From a virus: a stretch of DNA of 20,082 nt. The notes below the pieces were generated by a model, which was not told the DNA's origin, made no database searches, and worked only from the letters and a program-made list of their open reading frames with translations. The stretch's first letter is position 1; every line of letters begins with the position of its first letter. The stretch lies in IMG/VR virus record IMGVR_UViG_3300030419_002417, positions 1 to 20,082 of that record; one strand, written 5' to 3'. A program made the translations under genes and the position numbers. Positions 11,887 to 20,082 of this stretch are shown here, in pieces.

Positions 11887-14800
11887 ATGACACCTGTAGA
11901 AATAAGAGATGCGCTAGCTAGAGGAATGAACTTTGACGCTGTAATGGCAAGGCACGCAGCAGATATACAAAGAGAACAAGGAATAGACATGGGTCTTTCT
12001 ATGTCACGAGCAAGAACTGATGTACAAAATATACAAAACGCAAGAGATGAAGGAATAGACCCTCCACAAATTGCATCTCCTGCAGCTCCAACAATCGGAG
12101 CGCAAGATATAGCATTAAAGCCTTTGGAAAAAGCCTTAACATTCACTCCACCAACAGCAGCAGTTGCGCCAATAAGAACAGGAACTCCTATAGGAAGTAT
12201 GGGATTACAAGGTAATTTACCACCTGTAGATTTGCAACAACAAGCTCTGATGGATATGCCAACAGGCAATGTGCCTTTAACATCTTTGCAAAAACTAAGA
12301 CAAGATCTGTTAATGGCACAGTTACGACAAGAACCAAGTATTCAAGCTGCATTTCAAACACAAGCAGATATGCCAAGTGAAATCGCAAGATTTGCTAGAG
12401 CAGTAAAACCATCTGTTCCTGTAGATCAAGTAGCAAAACTACAAGGAATGCGACCTTCTGCTCTAAGGGATATAAATTTAGAAGCAGTAAGAAATTTACC
12501 TAACTTGTCTTTGTTCGCTACTGACCCTAACGAAGCTGCAAGGTTTGCAAGAATAGCAGGAGGAGAAGCTCCGTTAGATGCTAATGAAGAGGCAAGGTTT
12601 GTAAGAGCAGCACAATCAGCAGCACAAACAACAGGACAATCTATTGCAAATGTTACACAACCTGTATCAGATTTTTCAGACTTTGAAGGTATAGCAACAC
12701 CATCGTTTGCCGAGCAGGCAGCGCAACCAACAGCAGGAATTGATCCTAACGAATTAGCTAGATTTGCCAGAGCAGGACAACCAATGGATACAGGATTGTC
12801 AGCAGATCAAGCAGCAAACTTAGCAGCAAATGAAGCAAGTTTGCGACAAGCTACAAGATTAGCAGGACTTGATCCTAGTGAGGTAGGAAGATTTGCAAGA
12901 GCAGGTCAACCACCTTTATCTCAAGTACAAGATGAACTAGACAGATTTGAAAGAGAACGAGCAAGAGTAGAAAGAACAGCAGGGACTTCTTTTGACCCTG
13001 TAGAGTTATTCCCAGCAGGCGATCCATATGAAAATATATTTAGCAGAATAGGTGGAGGTCTTAGTAATTTTTACAATCAACTTAGAACAGGTGGAACAGA
13101 TCAAAAAGAAAACGCAATTAACGAAGCAAGATCAAATTTTATAAATAACAACCAAGCGCTAGCAACATCTAACCCAGAAGAATTTGGAAAAAAATTAGCA
13201 GAATTTGAAAATGCTTTAAACGATTATAATACTCATAAAAGTAATATGTTTGAATTAGAAAGATTCAAAGTTAAAGCACAGCAAACTAATGCTGCAGCAG
13301 ATATAGCTAAAGTAACAGAGAAAGAAAAAGAAGTAAAAGAAAGTAAAGCAAAAGCAGATGCTAATACAATTATTAGCGATGCAGGTGGAGTTGTAGACTT
13401 TTCTGAATTTGAAGGACTTGCTCAACCAAGAACAAGTACTTTTTATAAGCCAGAAAACGAAACGCAACTTAAAGCAGCAAAAGCTGCTGGCATAATTCCG
13501 AAGGATCAAACACTTAAACAAGCACAAGATAATGCTGATGCATTATTAAAATCTACTGTAGTCCCACAACCAACAATAACACCAACGCCACCTGTAGGAA
13601 CACAGCCACCTGTAGGAACACAGCCACCTGTAGGAACACAGCCACCTGTAGGTACGCCACCAATGGGAACAAATGTTATAGGTGGAGGAGGATTTGCTCC
13701 AACTCCTGCAGCAACATTAGCAGGACTAGGAGAGTTAGGTGGAGTGTTAGGAGATAGAAGTCAGTATGTACAATCTATGTTAACTCCAGAACAACAGTTA
13801 TCGAGGTATGCTTCGTTCTTACCAACAACTGCATTAACTCCAGATATGGAAGAATATATGACAGATATTGCGTTGCCTCAAATGGAAGCTGCGTTTTATG
13901 CGCAAGGTGGAGATTTACCAGATAGTCCGTATGCTCCAACAGCAGGAAGTCCTTACTCTGCATTTGAAAACTTTATGAGAACAGGTAGCAGATTAGACCC
14001 TGCAGCGTTTCAAGAATATTTAGGGGAAGTAAGTGGAGCTTTGCAAGCTAGCGATCCAACACAAAGACAACAATTTTTATCTAGTTTATATGCTAGTCCA
14101 GAAGAACAATTACAATTATTATATCAAGGAATGGGAGCAGGAACTAGTGCAGCAACACGAGGAGCATTAGGAAGAATGTTAGGCAGGCAATATAGACAAC
14201 AGCAATTTGATGCGCCTGCGTCAGCCTTCTTACCTTCTGCATTAGCTAGAGGTGGAATAGGTGGAGCATTTTCACAATATGTAACTCCACAAGGAACAGT
14301 TGCAACAGCAGCACAGCCACCTGCAATGTCAACAATAATGGCAAATCAAGGAATAATACCTGCAACTTCTGGAGCAATAGATATGGATGCAGCTAATGCT
14401 GCAATGACTATGAATACAGGAGCTATGCCACCTGTACCTCCCACGCCACCTGTAGTACCTGCAGCAACGCCACCTGTAGTACCTGCAGCAACACCACCTG
14501 TAGTACCTATGGCAACAACACCAACAATAGCGCCAACACCTGTAGTGCCACTAAGTGTTCAGTCTACAATGCCAAAAGTTAACAGACCACAAGGAATGTC
14601 AGTAGCATTTGGTGGAGAGGGTGGAGGTTTTTATGATCCTACTACTTATTATATGACTGAAGAACAAAAAAAAGCATACGATGCTAAACAAAGAGAAGGG
14701 TTAACACCAAGATACGATATAACAGGCACAAATATTATTGGGTATGACGCACTTGGAAAAGGACAGGCAATAAGAACTTGGGTTGACGATGAAGGCAATC

Positions 14801-14958
14801 AACAAAACATGATAGTTAATGATCCTAATTTAAAAAGTGGAATGGATTATGATTTGCAAATGGAACAAAGAAAAAAGAAAAAGAAAAAGAAAAAGAAAGA
14901 TGTCAAAACAACAGTAGCAATGCCTGCGTTGGTTTCGCAAGGCGAGTTATTAAATTAA
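11887..14958 (+). CDS. Large Ala/Gln/Pro-rich repeat protein, probable virion component
   Basis: Started at ATG 11887 (GGGAGAG upstream, just after the portal stop) it has 1023 residues; an ATG at 11863 inside the portal gene is in frame but less well placed. Five 14-residue modules of the type DPNELARFARAGQP lie at residues 162-342. DFS[DE]FEG[IL]A appears twice (262-270 and 504-512). A charged helical stretch covers 400-500, PPVGTQ repeats 568-591, a mixed domain 600-800, PPVVPAAT repeats 854-877, and a run of nine Lys at 996-1004. Few strong hydrophobic segments occur. Position between portal and internal virion protein suggests a head- or ejection-related structural part; family not recognised. 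Confidence 0.85.
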   Translation: MTPVEIRDALARGMNFDAVMARHAADIQREQGIDMGLSMSRARTDVQNIQNARDEGIDPPQIASPAAPTIGAQDIALKPLEKALTFTPPTAAVAPIRTGTPIGSMGLQGNLPPVDLQQQALMDMPTGNVPLTSLQKLRQDLLMAQLRQEPSIQAAFQTQADMPSEIARFARAVKPSVPVDQVAKLQGMRPSALRDINLEAVRNLPNLSLFATDPNEAARFARIAGGEAPLDANEEARFVRAAQSAAQTTGQSIANVTQPVSDFSDFEGIATPSFAEQAAQPTAGIDPNELARFARAGQPMDTGLSADQAANLAANEASLRQATRLAGLDPSEVGRFARAGQPPLSQVQDELDRFERERARVERTAGTSFDPVELFPAGDPYENIFSRIGGGLSNFYNQLRTGGTDQKENAINEARSNFINNNQALATSNPEEFGKKLAEFENALNDYNTHKSNMFELERFKVKAQQTNAAADIAKVTEKEKEVKESKAKADANTIISDAGGVVDFSEFEGLAQPRTSTFYKPENETQLKAAKAAGIIPKDQTLKQAQDNADALLKSTVVPQPTITPTPPVGTQPPVGTQPPVGTQPPVGTPPMGTNVIGGGGFAPTPAATLAGLGELGGVLGDRSQYVQSMLTPEQQLSRYASFLPTTALTPDMEEYMTDIALPQMEAAFYAQGGDLPDSPYAPTAGSPYSAFENFMRTGSRLDPAAFQEYLGEVSGALQASDPTQRQQFLSSLYASPEEQLQLLYQGMGAGTSAATRGALGRMLGRQYRQQQFDAPASAFLPSALARGGIGGAFSQYVTPQGTVATAAQPPAMSTIMANQGIIPATSGAIDMDAANAAMTMNTGAMPPVPPTPPVVPAATPPVVPAATPPVVPMATTPTIAPTPVVPLSVQSTMPKVNRPQGMSVAFGGEGGGFYDPTTYYMTEEQKKAYDAKQREGLTPRYDITGTNIIGYDALGKGQAIRTWVDDEGNQQNMIVNDPNLKSGMDYDLQMEQRKKKKKKKKKDVKTTVAMPALVSQGELLN
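12370..12912 (+). repeat. Protein-level RFAR repeats in the 1023-residue protein
   Basis: Five degenerate units centred on E-x-A-R-F-A-R-A, at residues 162-175, 213-226, 231-244, 286-299 and 329-342, read as DPNELARFARAGQP in the clearest copy. DNA identity is low, so they are old or under protein-level selection. Confidence 0.8.
13588..13659 (+). repeat. 18-bp tandem repeat encoding PPVGTQ, four units
   Basis: CCACCTGTAGGAACACAG is repeated with near-perfect identity, giving PPVGTQ three times and a fourth PPVGT. The high DNA identity points to recent expansion; copy number may vary among related phages. Confidence 0.9.
14446..14517 (+). repeat. 24-bp tandem repeat encoding PPVVPAAT, three units
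   Basis: Units begin CCACCTGTAGTACCT and code for PPVVPAAT twice and PPVVPMAT once. CCACCTGTAG is also the core of the 18-bp repeats at 13588, so both arrays may come from the same seed. Confidence 0.88.
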
Positions 14959-14967
14959 GGGGTAAGT

Positions 14968-15330
14968 ATGGCAAACGGACAAAACGCAAACGATTTTTTT
15001 AACAATCCATTTAATCAATACACAGGCGATATGCTTGAGTACAAACCAGAACTAGCTTACTTTAGTTCTCCAGCAGGTAAAACTTTTGCTAAAGCTCCTG
15101 CTCGTAGACAATTTTTTCAAAGATCATTTGGAGATATATACAATCAATACTTAGGAGAGTTAGGTAGTCAGATCAGAGGAGGAGGCGCTCCTACTATGAG
15201 GTTTGCAGACTTCTTGGAAAGCGATCCGTTTACTAAACGATACAGTAGCATGACTCCAGAAATGAGAGGGAGCTTTGGATCGCAAGGAACAAGAACATCA
15301 GCTCCGTCAACAAGATTCATATATTTTTAA
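14968..15330 (+). CDS. Small structural-region protein, unrecognised
   Basis: The product has 120 residues, Phe-, Gly- and Asn-rich: NDFFNNPFNQYTGDMLEYKP at the start, KAPARRQFFQRSFGDIYNQYL in the middle, and a Gly/Ser/Thr-rich end. AAGGGG is 5 bases before ATG 14968, and it lies between two giant structural genes with short gaps (9 and 8 bases), so it is probably also a virion or assembly protein. No family or motif is recognised. Confidence 0.82.
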   Translation: MANGQNANDFFNNPFNQYTGDMLEYKPELAYFSSPAGKTFAKAPARRQFFQRSFGDIYNQYLGELGSQIRGGGAPTMRFADFLESDPFTKRYSSMTPEMRGSFGSQGTRTSAPSTRFIYF

Positions 15331-15338
15331 GGTAGATA

Positions 15339-18300
15339 ATGCCACATACACCTAATCATAAATATTACAATATAAGACCACAACCTACACAGAGCTTTGT
15401 GCCTACACCAAGAGCGCAAGTACAAATCCCTACTATGGGAATGTCAGCAGGGTTAAAGACCCCTATATTTGGTAGTCAAATTCCAACTATGATATCTCAA
15501 GGCAAACTGCCAGCTCCTAGCAAACCAACAACACCATCAAAAAACTTAGGGTTATCTTCTGATGTAGCAGAGTCTATAAAATATATAGCTCCTAAAATCG
15601 GACAGTTTGGAGCAGCTACAGCCAGAGCTATAGATCCAACAGGTGGAGCATTTAGAAACTTTTTGCGAGGCGAAAGAGGAATGGATGTGTTTGATCCACA
15701 ATCATTAATTGGCGCAACTGCAAAAGCAATAGACCCAACTGCTGATATGGGTGGATGGCAAAGAGCTGGAACAGCGCTACAACCTGTTTTAAATGTGCTT
15801 GGTAAATTTACAGAAGCATGGGATCCGTTGTTAGCAACAGCAGCAGCTCCGTTAGCAGGATCGAAAAAAAGTTTTATGTTAGAAGGAGAACAGTCATTTA
15901 ATCAGATACATAAAAAATACAGAGAACAAGGAGATAGCTGGTTAGAAGCATCCGACAAAGCATGGGATGAATTAGATTTGCATGAAGTGAATACTCCAAC
16001 AGGATGGGTAGGTTCGTTACCTAAATGGGCAGAAACACCTGCTAACTTTTTAGTAAAAGATATAGCTCCAACTATTGGCTACAAAGGAGGAATAGAAATG
16101 ATTGACCCATTTGTATTGCTACCTCTAGGAAAAGGCGCTACGGCAGCAGGAAGAAGAGCATTAGGCAAAAGTGCAAATGTTAAAAAACTTGCTGAAGATT
16201 CTATAGCACGACAAAAATATCAGCCTTTTAAACAAACTGTTGAAGAGCAAACTAAAGCATGGGATGAACTTGATGCAAAAATTATTTCAAGTAAAGACGG
16301 AAGATATATTATAGGTAGAGAAAAAGGCGCTCCACTTATTATTAATGCTACTGATATTCCACAACGAGGAACAGCAGAGTGGACAAATTGGCATATAAGA
16401 ATAGACAATTTGTTAAACGAAAAGAATTTAACAGGATCGCAACATATCGACAGACAACTATCTATATTAGAAGATTTAAGAAAAACAACTCCAGAGTCAC
16501 AGCTACCACCAAAACCTAGAGATGGGTTATTTGATGATGCAGTAGAAATAGGAGAAGAATTACCTAGCACAGTTACTCCTAACCCTTTAACTAGTACAGT
16601 AGGGGTAAAGAAAGGAGCAGCAGAACAAATAGTAGGAAGAAGTATTGACCCAACAAGACGACCAACAAATGGCAGAACTGTTGTTGGCGGATTAGGAAAA
16701 GGAGATAAGTTAAGAAATTGGGTAGGAGGAATGTTAGGAGATAACAAACTTCCTGTGATAGGCAGGTTAGGATTACCTACAGCTAGTGAAGCTAGGGTTG
16801 CACAATACACAAAACCTATAACAAGAAAGGCAGAAGAAATCTCAGACAACGGAGCAGATTATGCTAAAGTATTAAGAGATAGGTGGAATGATAAAGCAGA
16901 CGGATTGTTTGGCGATGATTTAAGTAGAACAGAAGGGGTTGAAGTTATAACTAGTTTAATAGACAAAGGTGGTATGCCAACAGGAGTAGCTCCAACAATA
17001 GCTGATGTAGCAGCAAGACTTCCTTTATTTTGGGATGAGCTAGGAAAACTAGGAGTTAAAAATAACAAAGGAAATCAATATCAAAAATTCTTTACAGACC
17101 TAAGAGATGAGATTGGAGTTTACGACCAATATGTAAAAGAAAATAATTTAATATCTGCTTCAAGAGGCGACATAATAGAGCAGGGAAATTTAGCAGATAA
17201 TATAGACAGAGGGTTTTATATACGAAGAGAAGGAGGCACACGAAAGCAAGGAGATTTTGATTTTGATGATGCAGTATTATACGACACTTCTGGTAACACA
17301 ATAAACAGGTTTGATTTTGATGCAAAGTTTAGTAGCCAAGCAGAAGGAATAGGTTATGTAAATCCAGAAACAGGAGCAAGAGTAGAATACAAAGGATTTG
17401 CTGAAGGAATTAAAAGCCATGCGCAAGAAGTAACAAACCATATATCTTCTACATACAGAAAAGAAGCACTAGAAAATCTTAGACCAAATGCTCTTAAGCA
17501 AAACATGACATATAAACAATACTACGCAGACCAAGTAGAAAAAGGAGTGTTAAGCGCAGCATTGGCTAAACCTTTAATTGAATTAAAAAATGTTAGAAAT
17601 TTGTTGAGAGATATAGACAGAGCATTAGGCGACCCTAACGGATTTAAGTTTCTTGGTATTGAAGAATCTAATGAAAAACTGTTAAGAAAATTAGACAATT
17701 TTTTAAACGATCCTATGGCTAATCCAAATGAGATCAGAGCAATACTAAAAGAAATTAGAGCTGATGTAAATAAAAGATTGCGTATCCCAATAAAAGACAG
17801 AGCTTTAGCTGACCAAAACACTTTAAGTAATTGGGATGCGTTAACAGAAACTATTAATACACAAAGAAGGCAAATCATGCAAAAAACTAACAAGTTAGAT
17901 CAAGAATATTTATCTACCATGAAAAAAATAGAAGAACAATTTAGAAAAGAATTAGATAATTTGCCACAGTTAATAGAATATAACGGCATCCCTAAAGAAG
18001 GGTGGATAGACGATATGGGCAGAGAAATAGAAAAGATTATATTGAACGATCCTATTTTAATTCCTAAGAAAGAAAGGTTTGCGACAATCAAAGCTCTTAA
18101 TGGCTTAACAAGAGGATTAGGGGCAACCTTAGACTTTTCAGCTAATGGAATTACATTGTTGTTTGGATGGGCAAGAAGTCCGTCAGCATGGGCAAGAGCG
18201 TTTAAAGCTAACTTGCAATCTTTAGTTGACCCAAAAGTATTAGGCAAGCATATGGAATCTTTTAATACAAGATTAAAAAAAGATACAGGATTAGATTTAG

Positions 18301-20012
18301 ATACATTGGTTAAAAATGGATTGCACATATCTGGAGGAGAATTTGAATTTGCTATAGCACAACAAGGAAGAGGAAGAATAGTAGGTCTTTCTAAAAAATT
18401 AGAAAATGTGCGTGGAATAAGAAATGCTAACAGAGCCTTCTCAAATGCTGGAGATGTCATGCGAATGGAAATGACAAAGAAAGAAGTTGAAAGATTGTTA
18501 AGAGCTGGTGGAAATATACAAGACATAATAAACTCTGGGCAATTAAGAGAAATAACTAATGTTGTTAACAGAGTAACAGGGTATAGTAGGAAAACTTTTG
18601 GTGGAGATTATGGAGAGTTGTTATTGTTTGCTCCCAGATTTTTTCAAACAAGAATAGAAAATTTGTTTAATGGTATATACGGAACAGCAAAACGACCTTT
18701 TCAAACAATAGGTGTTAATGTAACTCTTGAAGAACGATTAGCATCACAAACGCTTATGAGCTTTATAGGATATGGAACAACATTAACCTTTGCTTTAAAC
18801 TATGCGCTAGGGAATGAAACAGATTTGAATCCTTATAAGCAAATAACAACAAGTAAAAAAGTAGGAGATAAAACTGTATTTTCTAAAAAATGGATATTTA
18901 ATCCTAACTTTATGACAATAAGATTCCAAGATAGAGATTGGAATTTGTTTGGTACACAGTTAGCAACAGTTAGATTGTTTGCAACTATAGGAAGCGAAGC
19001 ATATCAGAAAGACCCAAAGGGAGTTATAAAAGCAGGAAGAGGATTATCTTCTCCAACTGTAGCAAGAGCATACGATGTAATATCTGGCACAACATTTATG
19101 GGTAAAGATGCAGACTTGTTAAATTTAAAAGGTGGGGAGTATGATCCCAAGACAGCTATGATAAATTTAACAGAACAGTTTTTTCCATTTGCTGTACAAG
19201 ATATGAAATTAAATATACTAGAAGCAAAAGACAAAGTACAACGAGAAGGGTCAGCAGCAGGAATAGCAACAGGAGCTGTGTCAGTTTTTTCAGACCTAGC
19301 AGGAGCAGCGCAGACACCTATGTCATTAGGAGATTTGTTACAAGATGTATCTGTAGATACCTTTGGTAAAAATTATTACGACATAGAACCATACGAAAAA
19401 GCAATCATACAAGAGTTAATTAAAGATAAAGAAACTCCTTTCAACAAAGAAGCTAAAGAAAGAATAACAGATGCTGATCAATATTATTCTAGGCTAGACG
19501 AAATCAAAGAAAAAAGATGGAACAAGTTAGAAGAATTAGGAAGAGATGTTGCAATAGGCAAGTCATTTGTAGATAAGTATTATGACATAATAGAATCTTA
19601 CGGAGATGAAAAAGGAGCATTAGAAGTAGAGTACAACTCTGATGACATCAATTCTCCTAACCCAGACAAAAAACTTATGGCAGAGTATTATGCCTTATTT
19701 GATATGGCTAAAACAAAAGCAGGTAACTTTGACCAAAACTTATATTCAATATTAAAAGAAAACTTTTTAAGAAAAGCTACAAAGGAACAACGAGATTATA
19801 TAGAACGAAATAGCAACAAAAATCCTGTACCACCTTTAGTTGTAAACAAGCTAATGGCTTCTGGTAAAGGTGGAATGACTACTGCTCAAAAGCTATTAAG
19901 AGCGCAGGCACTAAGACAGATTGCTTTAAAGAACAAAGGATTAGAAAATTTAATTCCAATAGCAGATAAAAACTTTTACACATATGTTAAGAAGGAAATT
20001 AAAAGAGATTGA
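15339..20012 (+). CDS. Giant putative internal virion / DNA-ejection protein
   Basis: The product has 1557 residues. It opens with a Pro/Gln/Thr-rich disordered stretch (1-65), continues with a segment rich in aromatic and Ala residues (about 100-290), and has long helical, Lys/Glu-rich regions around 690-900. From about residue 930 comes the most recognisable part: DFSANGITLLFGWARSP, then NANRAFSNAGDVMRMEMT, NRVTGYSRKTFGGDYGELLL and FAPRFFQTR (about 1077-1105), WIFNPNF and a D-W-N-L-F-G-T-Q stretch; this series resembles large phage proteins sometimes annotated as internal or polyvalent proteins (from memory). The C-terminus is basic. No lytic transglycosylase motif is obvious. Likely ejected with DNA; evidence is size and place. 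Confidence 0.78.
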   Translation: MPHTPNHKYYNIRPQPTQSFVPTPRAQVQIPTMGMSAGLKTPIFGSQIPTMISQGKLPAPSKPTTPSKNLGLSSDVAESIKYIAPKIGQFGAATARAIDPTGGAFRNFLRGERGMDVFDPQSLIGATAKAIDPTADMGGWQRAGTALQPVLNVLGKFTEAWDPLLATAAAPLAGSKKSFMLEGEQSFNQIHKKYREQGDSWLEASDKAWDELDLHEVNTPTGWVGSLPKWAETPANFLVKDIAPTIGYKGGIEMIDPFVLLPLGKGATAAGRRALGKSANVKKLAEDSIARQKYQPFKQTVEEQTKAWDELDAKIISSKDGRYIIGREKGAPLIINATDIPQRGTAEWTNWHIRIDNLLNEKNLTGSQHIDRQLSILEDLRKTTPESQLPPKPRDGLFDDAVEIGEELPSTVTPNPLTSTVGVKKGAAEQIVGRSIDPTRRPTNGRTVVGGLGKGDKLRNWVGGMLGDNKLPVIGRLGLPTASEARVAQYTKPITRKAEEISDNGADYAKVLRDRWNDKADGLFGDDLSRTEGVEVITSLIDKGGMPTGVAPTIADVAARLPLFWDELGKLGVKNNKGNQYQKFFTDLRDEIGVYDQYVKENNLISASRGDIIEQGNLADNIDRGFYIRREGGTRKQGDFDFDDAVLYDTSGNTINRFDFDAKFSSQAEGIGYVNPETGARVEYKGFAEGIKSHAQEVTNHISSTYRKEALENLRPNALKQNMTYKQYYADQVEKGVLSAALAKPLIELKNVRNLLRDIDRALGDPNGFKFLGIEESNEKLLRKLDNFLNDPMANPNEIRAILKEIRADVNKRLRIPIKDRALADQNTLSNWDALTETINTQRRQIMQKTNKLDQEYLSTMKKIEEQFRKELDNLPQLIEYNGIPKEGWIDDMGREIEKIILNDPILIPKKERFATIKALNGLTRGLGATLDFSANGITLLFGWARSPSAWARAFKANLQSLVDPKVLGKHMESFNTRLKKDTGLDLDTLVKNGLHISGGEFEFAIAQQGRGRIVGLSKKLENVRGIRNANRAFSNAGDVMRMEMTKKEVERLLRAGGNIQDIINSGQLREITNVVNRVTGYSRKTFGGDYGELLLFAPRFFQTRIENLFNGIYGTAKRPFQTIGVNVTLEERLASQTLMSFIGYGTTLTFALNYALGNETDLNPYKQITTSKKVGDKTVFSKKWIFNPNFMTIRFQDRDWNLFGTQLATVRLFATIGSEAYQKDPKGVIKAGRGLSSPTVARAYDVISGTTFMGKDADLLNLKGGEYDPKTAMINLTEQFFPFAVQDMKLNILEAKDKVQREGSAAGIATGAVSVFSDLAGAAQTPMSLGDLLQDVSVDTFGKNYYDIEPYEKAIIQELIKDKETPFNKEAKERITDADQYYSRLDEIKEKRWNKLEELGRDVAIGKSFVDKYYDIIESYGDEKGALEVEYNSDDINSPNPDKKLMAEYYALFDMAKTKAGNFDQNLYSILKENFLRKATKEQRDYIERNSNKNPVPPLVVNKLMASGKGGMTTAQKLLRAQALRQIALKNKGLENLIPIADKNFYTYVKKEIKRD

Positions 20013-20015
20013 TAA

Positions 20016-20044
20016 TTGACAAATCATAAACAAAATAGGATACT
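20016..20044 (+). promoter_or_regulatory. Promoter candidate before the next structural gene
   Basis: TTGACA (20016-20021) is perfect and GATACT (20039-20044) has 4 of 6 matches at the ideal 17-base spacing. It lies in the 50-base gap after the giant gene, which could boost expression of the following gene, as expected for scaffold or capsid. Confidence 0.6.
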
Positions 20045-20062
20045 TTACAATAGGAGGATTAT

Positions 20063-20082
20063 ATGGTAACCGAAAATAACGA
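20063..20082 (+). CDS. Start of the next gene, cut by the window edge
   Basis: ATG at 20063 has a strong AGGAGG 7 bases ahead; six full codons are visible (MVTENN). Too short to identify. Its own promoter and strong ribosome binding site suggest an abundant product. Confidence 0.7.

Noticed and set aside
11682-12269. A 195-codon minus-strand ORF over the portal end
   Set aside because: It is Cys/Ser/Ile-rich, mirrors Ala/Gln/Pro-rich plus-strand coding, and has no start signal.
13588-13659. The regular 18-bp repeats as a CRISPR array
   Set aside because: Units are contiguous without spacers and lie in frame inside a large gene as PPVGTQ repeats.
16220-18526. Long minus-strand ORFs (about 120-209 codons) opposite the giant gene
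   Set aside because: They have low-complexity Leu/Ser/Pro-rich translations, no ribosome binding sites, and lie fully opposite a long coherent plus-strand gene.

Overview
The window looks like part of a tailed-phage genome (podovirus-like gene set) from an AT-rich lineage whose host is probably a low-GC bacterium. Small and large terminase, portal and very large virion proteins sit in tight head-to-tail order, coding is dense, and no rRNA, tRNA or host metabolic gene is visible. Arginine is mostly encoded by AGA, and the left half is especially AT-rich. A marine pelagiphage-type virus is a reasonable guess but cannot be proved from the sequence. The window starts and ends inside genes.

Left arm (1-7082, all minus strand): about 18 small genes, many overlapping by TAATG or ATGA junctions. 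Recognisable are a zincin metallopeptidase of ArdC type (5370-6500), a Gp88-like cysteine protein (4633-5301), an excisionase-type HTH protein (3089-3289), an HTH plus zinc-ribbon protein (1547-1948) and two zinc-binding microproteins shorter than 60 residues (1948-2118, 2118-2276). The others are unrecognised. Three sub-operons are suggested by TTGACA-type promoters at 7116-7142, 4394-4423 and 2844-2872; the last is a perfect TTGACA-N17-TATAAT. The ArdC-like and Gp88-like genes share a nearly identical intercistronic hairpin just before the ribosome binding site, with one compensated base-pair change, so the RNA structure is probably functional.

Centre (7083-8264): a 1.2-kb non-coding strand-switch region. 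It holds diverging promoters, four 17-bp DnaA-box-like repeats, three 12-bp repeats, a G-rich tract, seven 11-bp repeats in two helically phased arrays, an AT-stem terminator and a pure AT tract. This is the best candidate for a replication origin and/or control region. It is followed by a GC-richer segment that folds into a nested multi-stem RNA ending at a strong ribosome binding site with an 8-codon ORF, and then a sigma70-type promoter placed so that the small-terminase mRNA would be leaderless.

Right arm (8265-20082, plus strand): small terminase, large terminase, portal, a 1023-residue Ala/Pro/Gln-rich protein with internal repeats, a 120-residue protein, a 1557-residue putative internal virion protein, a promoter, and the start of the next gene (perhaps scaffold or capsid). 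No capsid, tail, lysis, polymerase or integrase gene lies inside the window.
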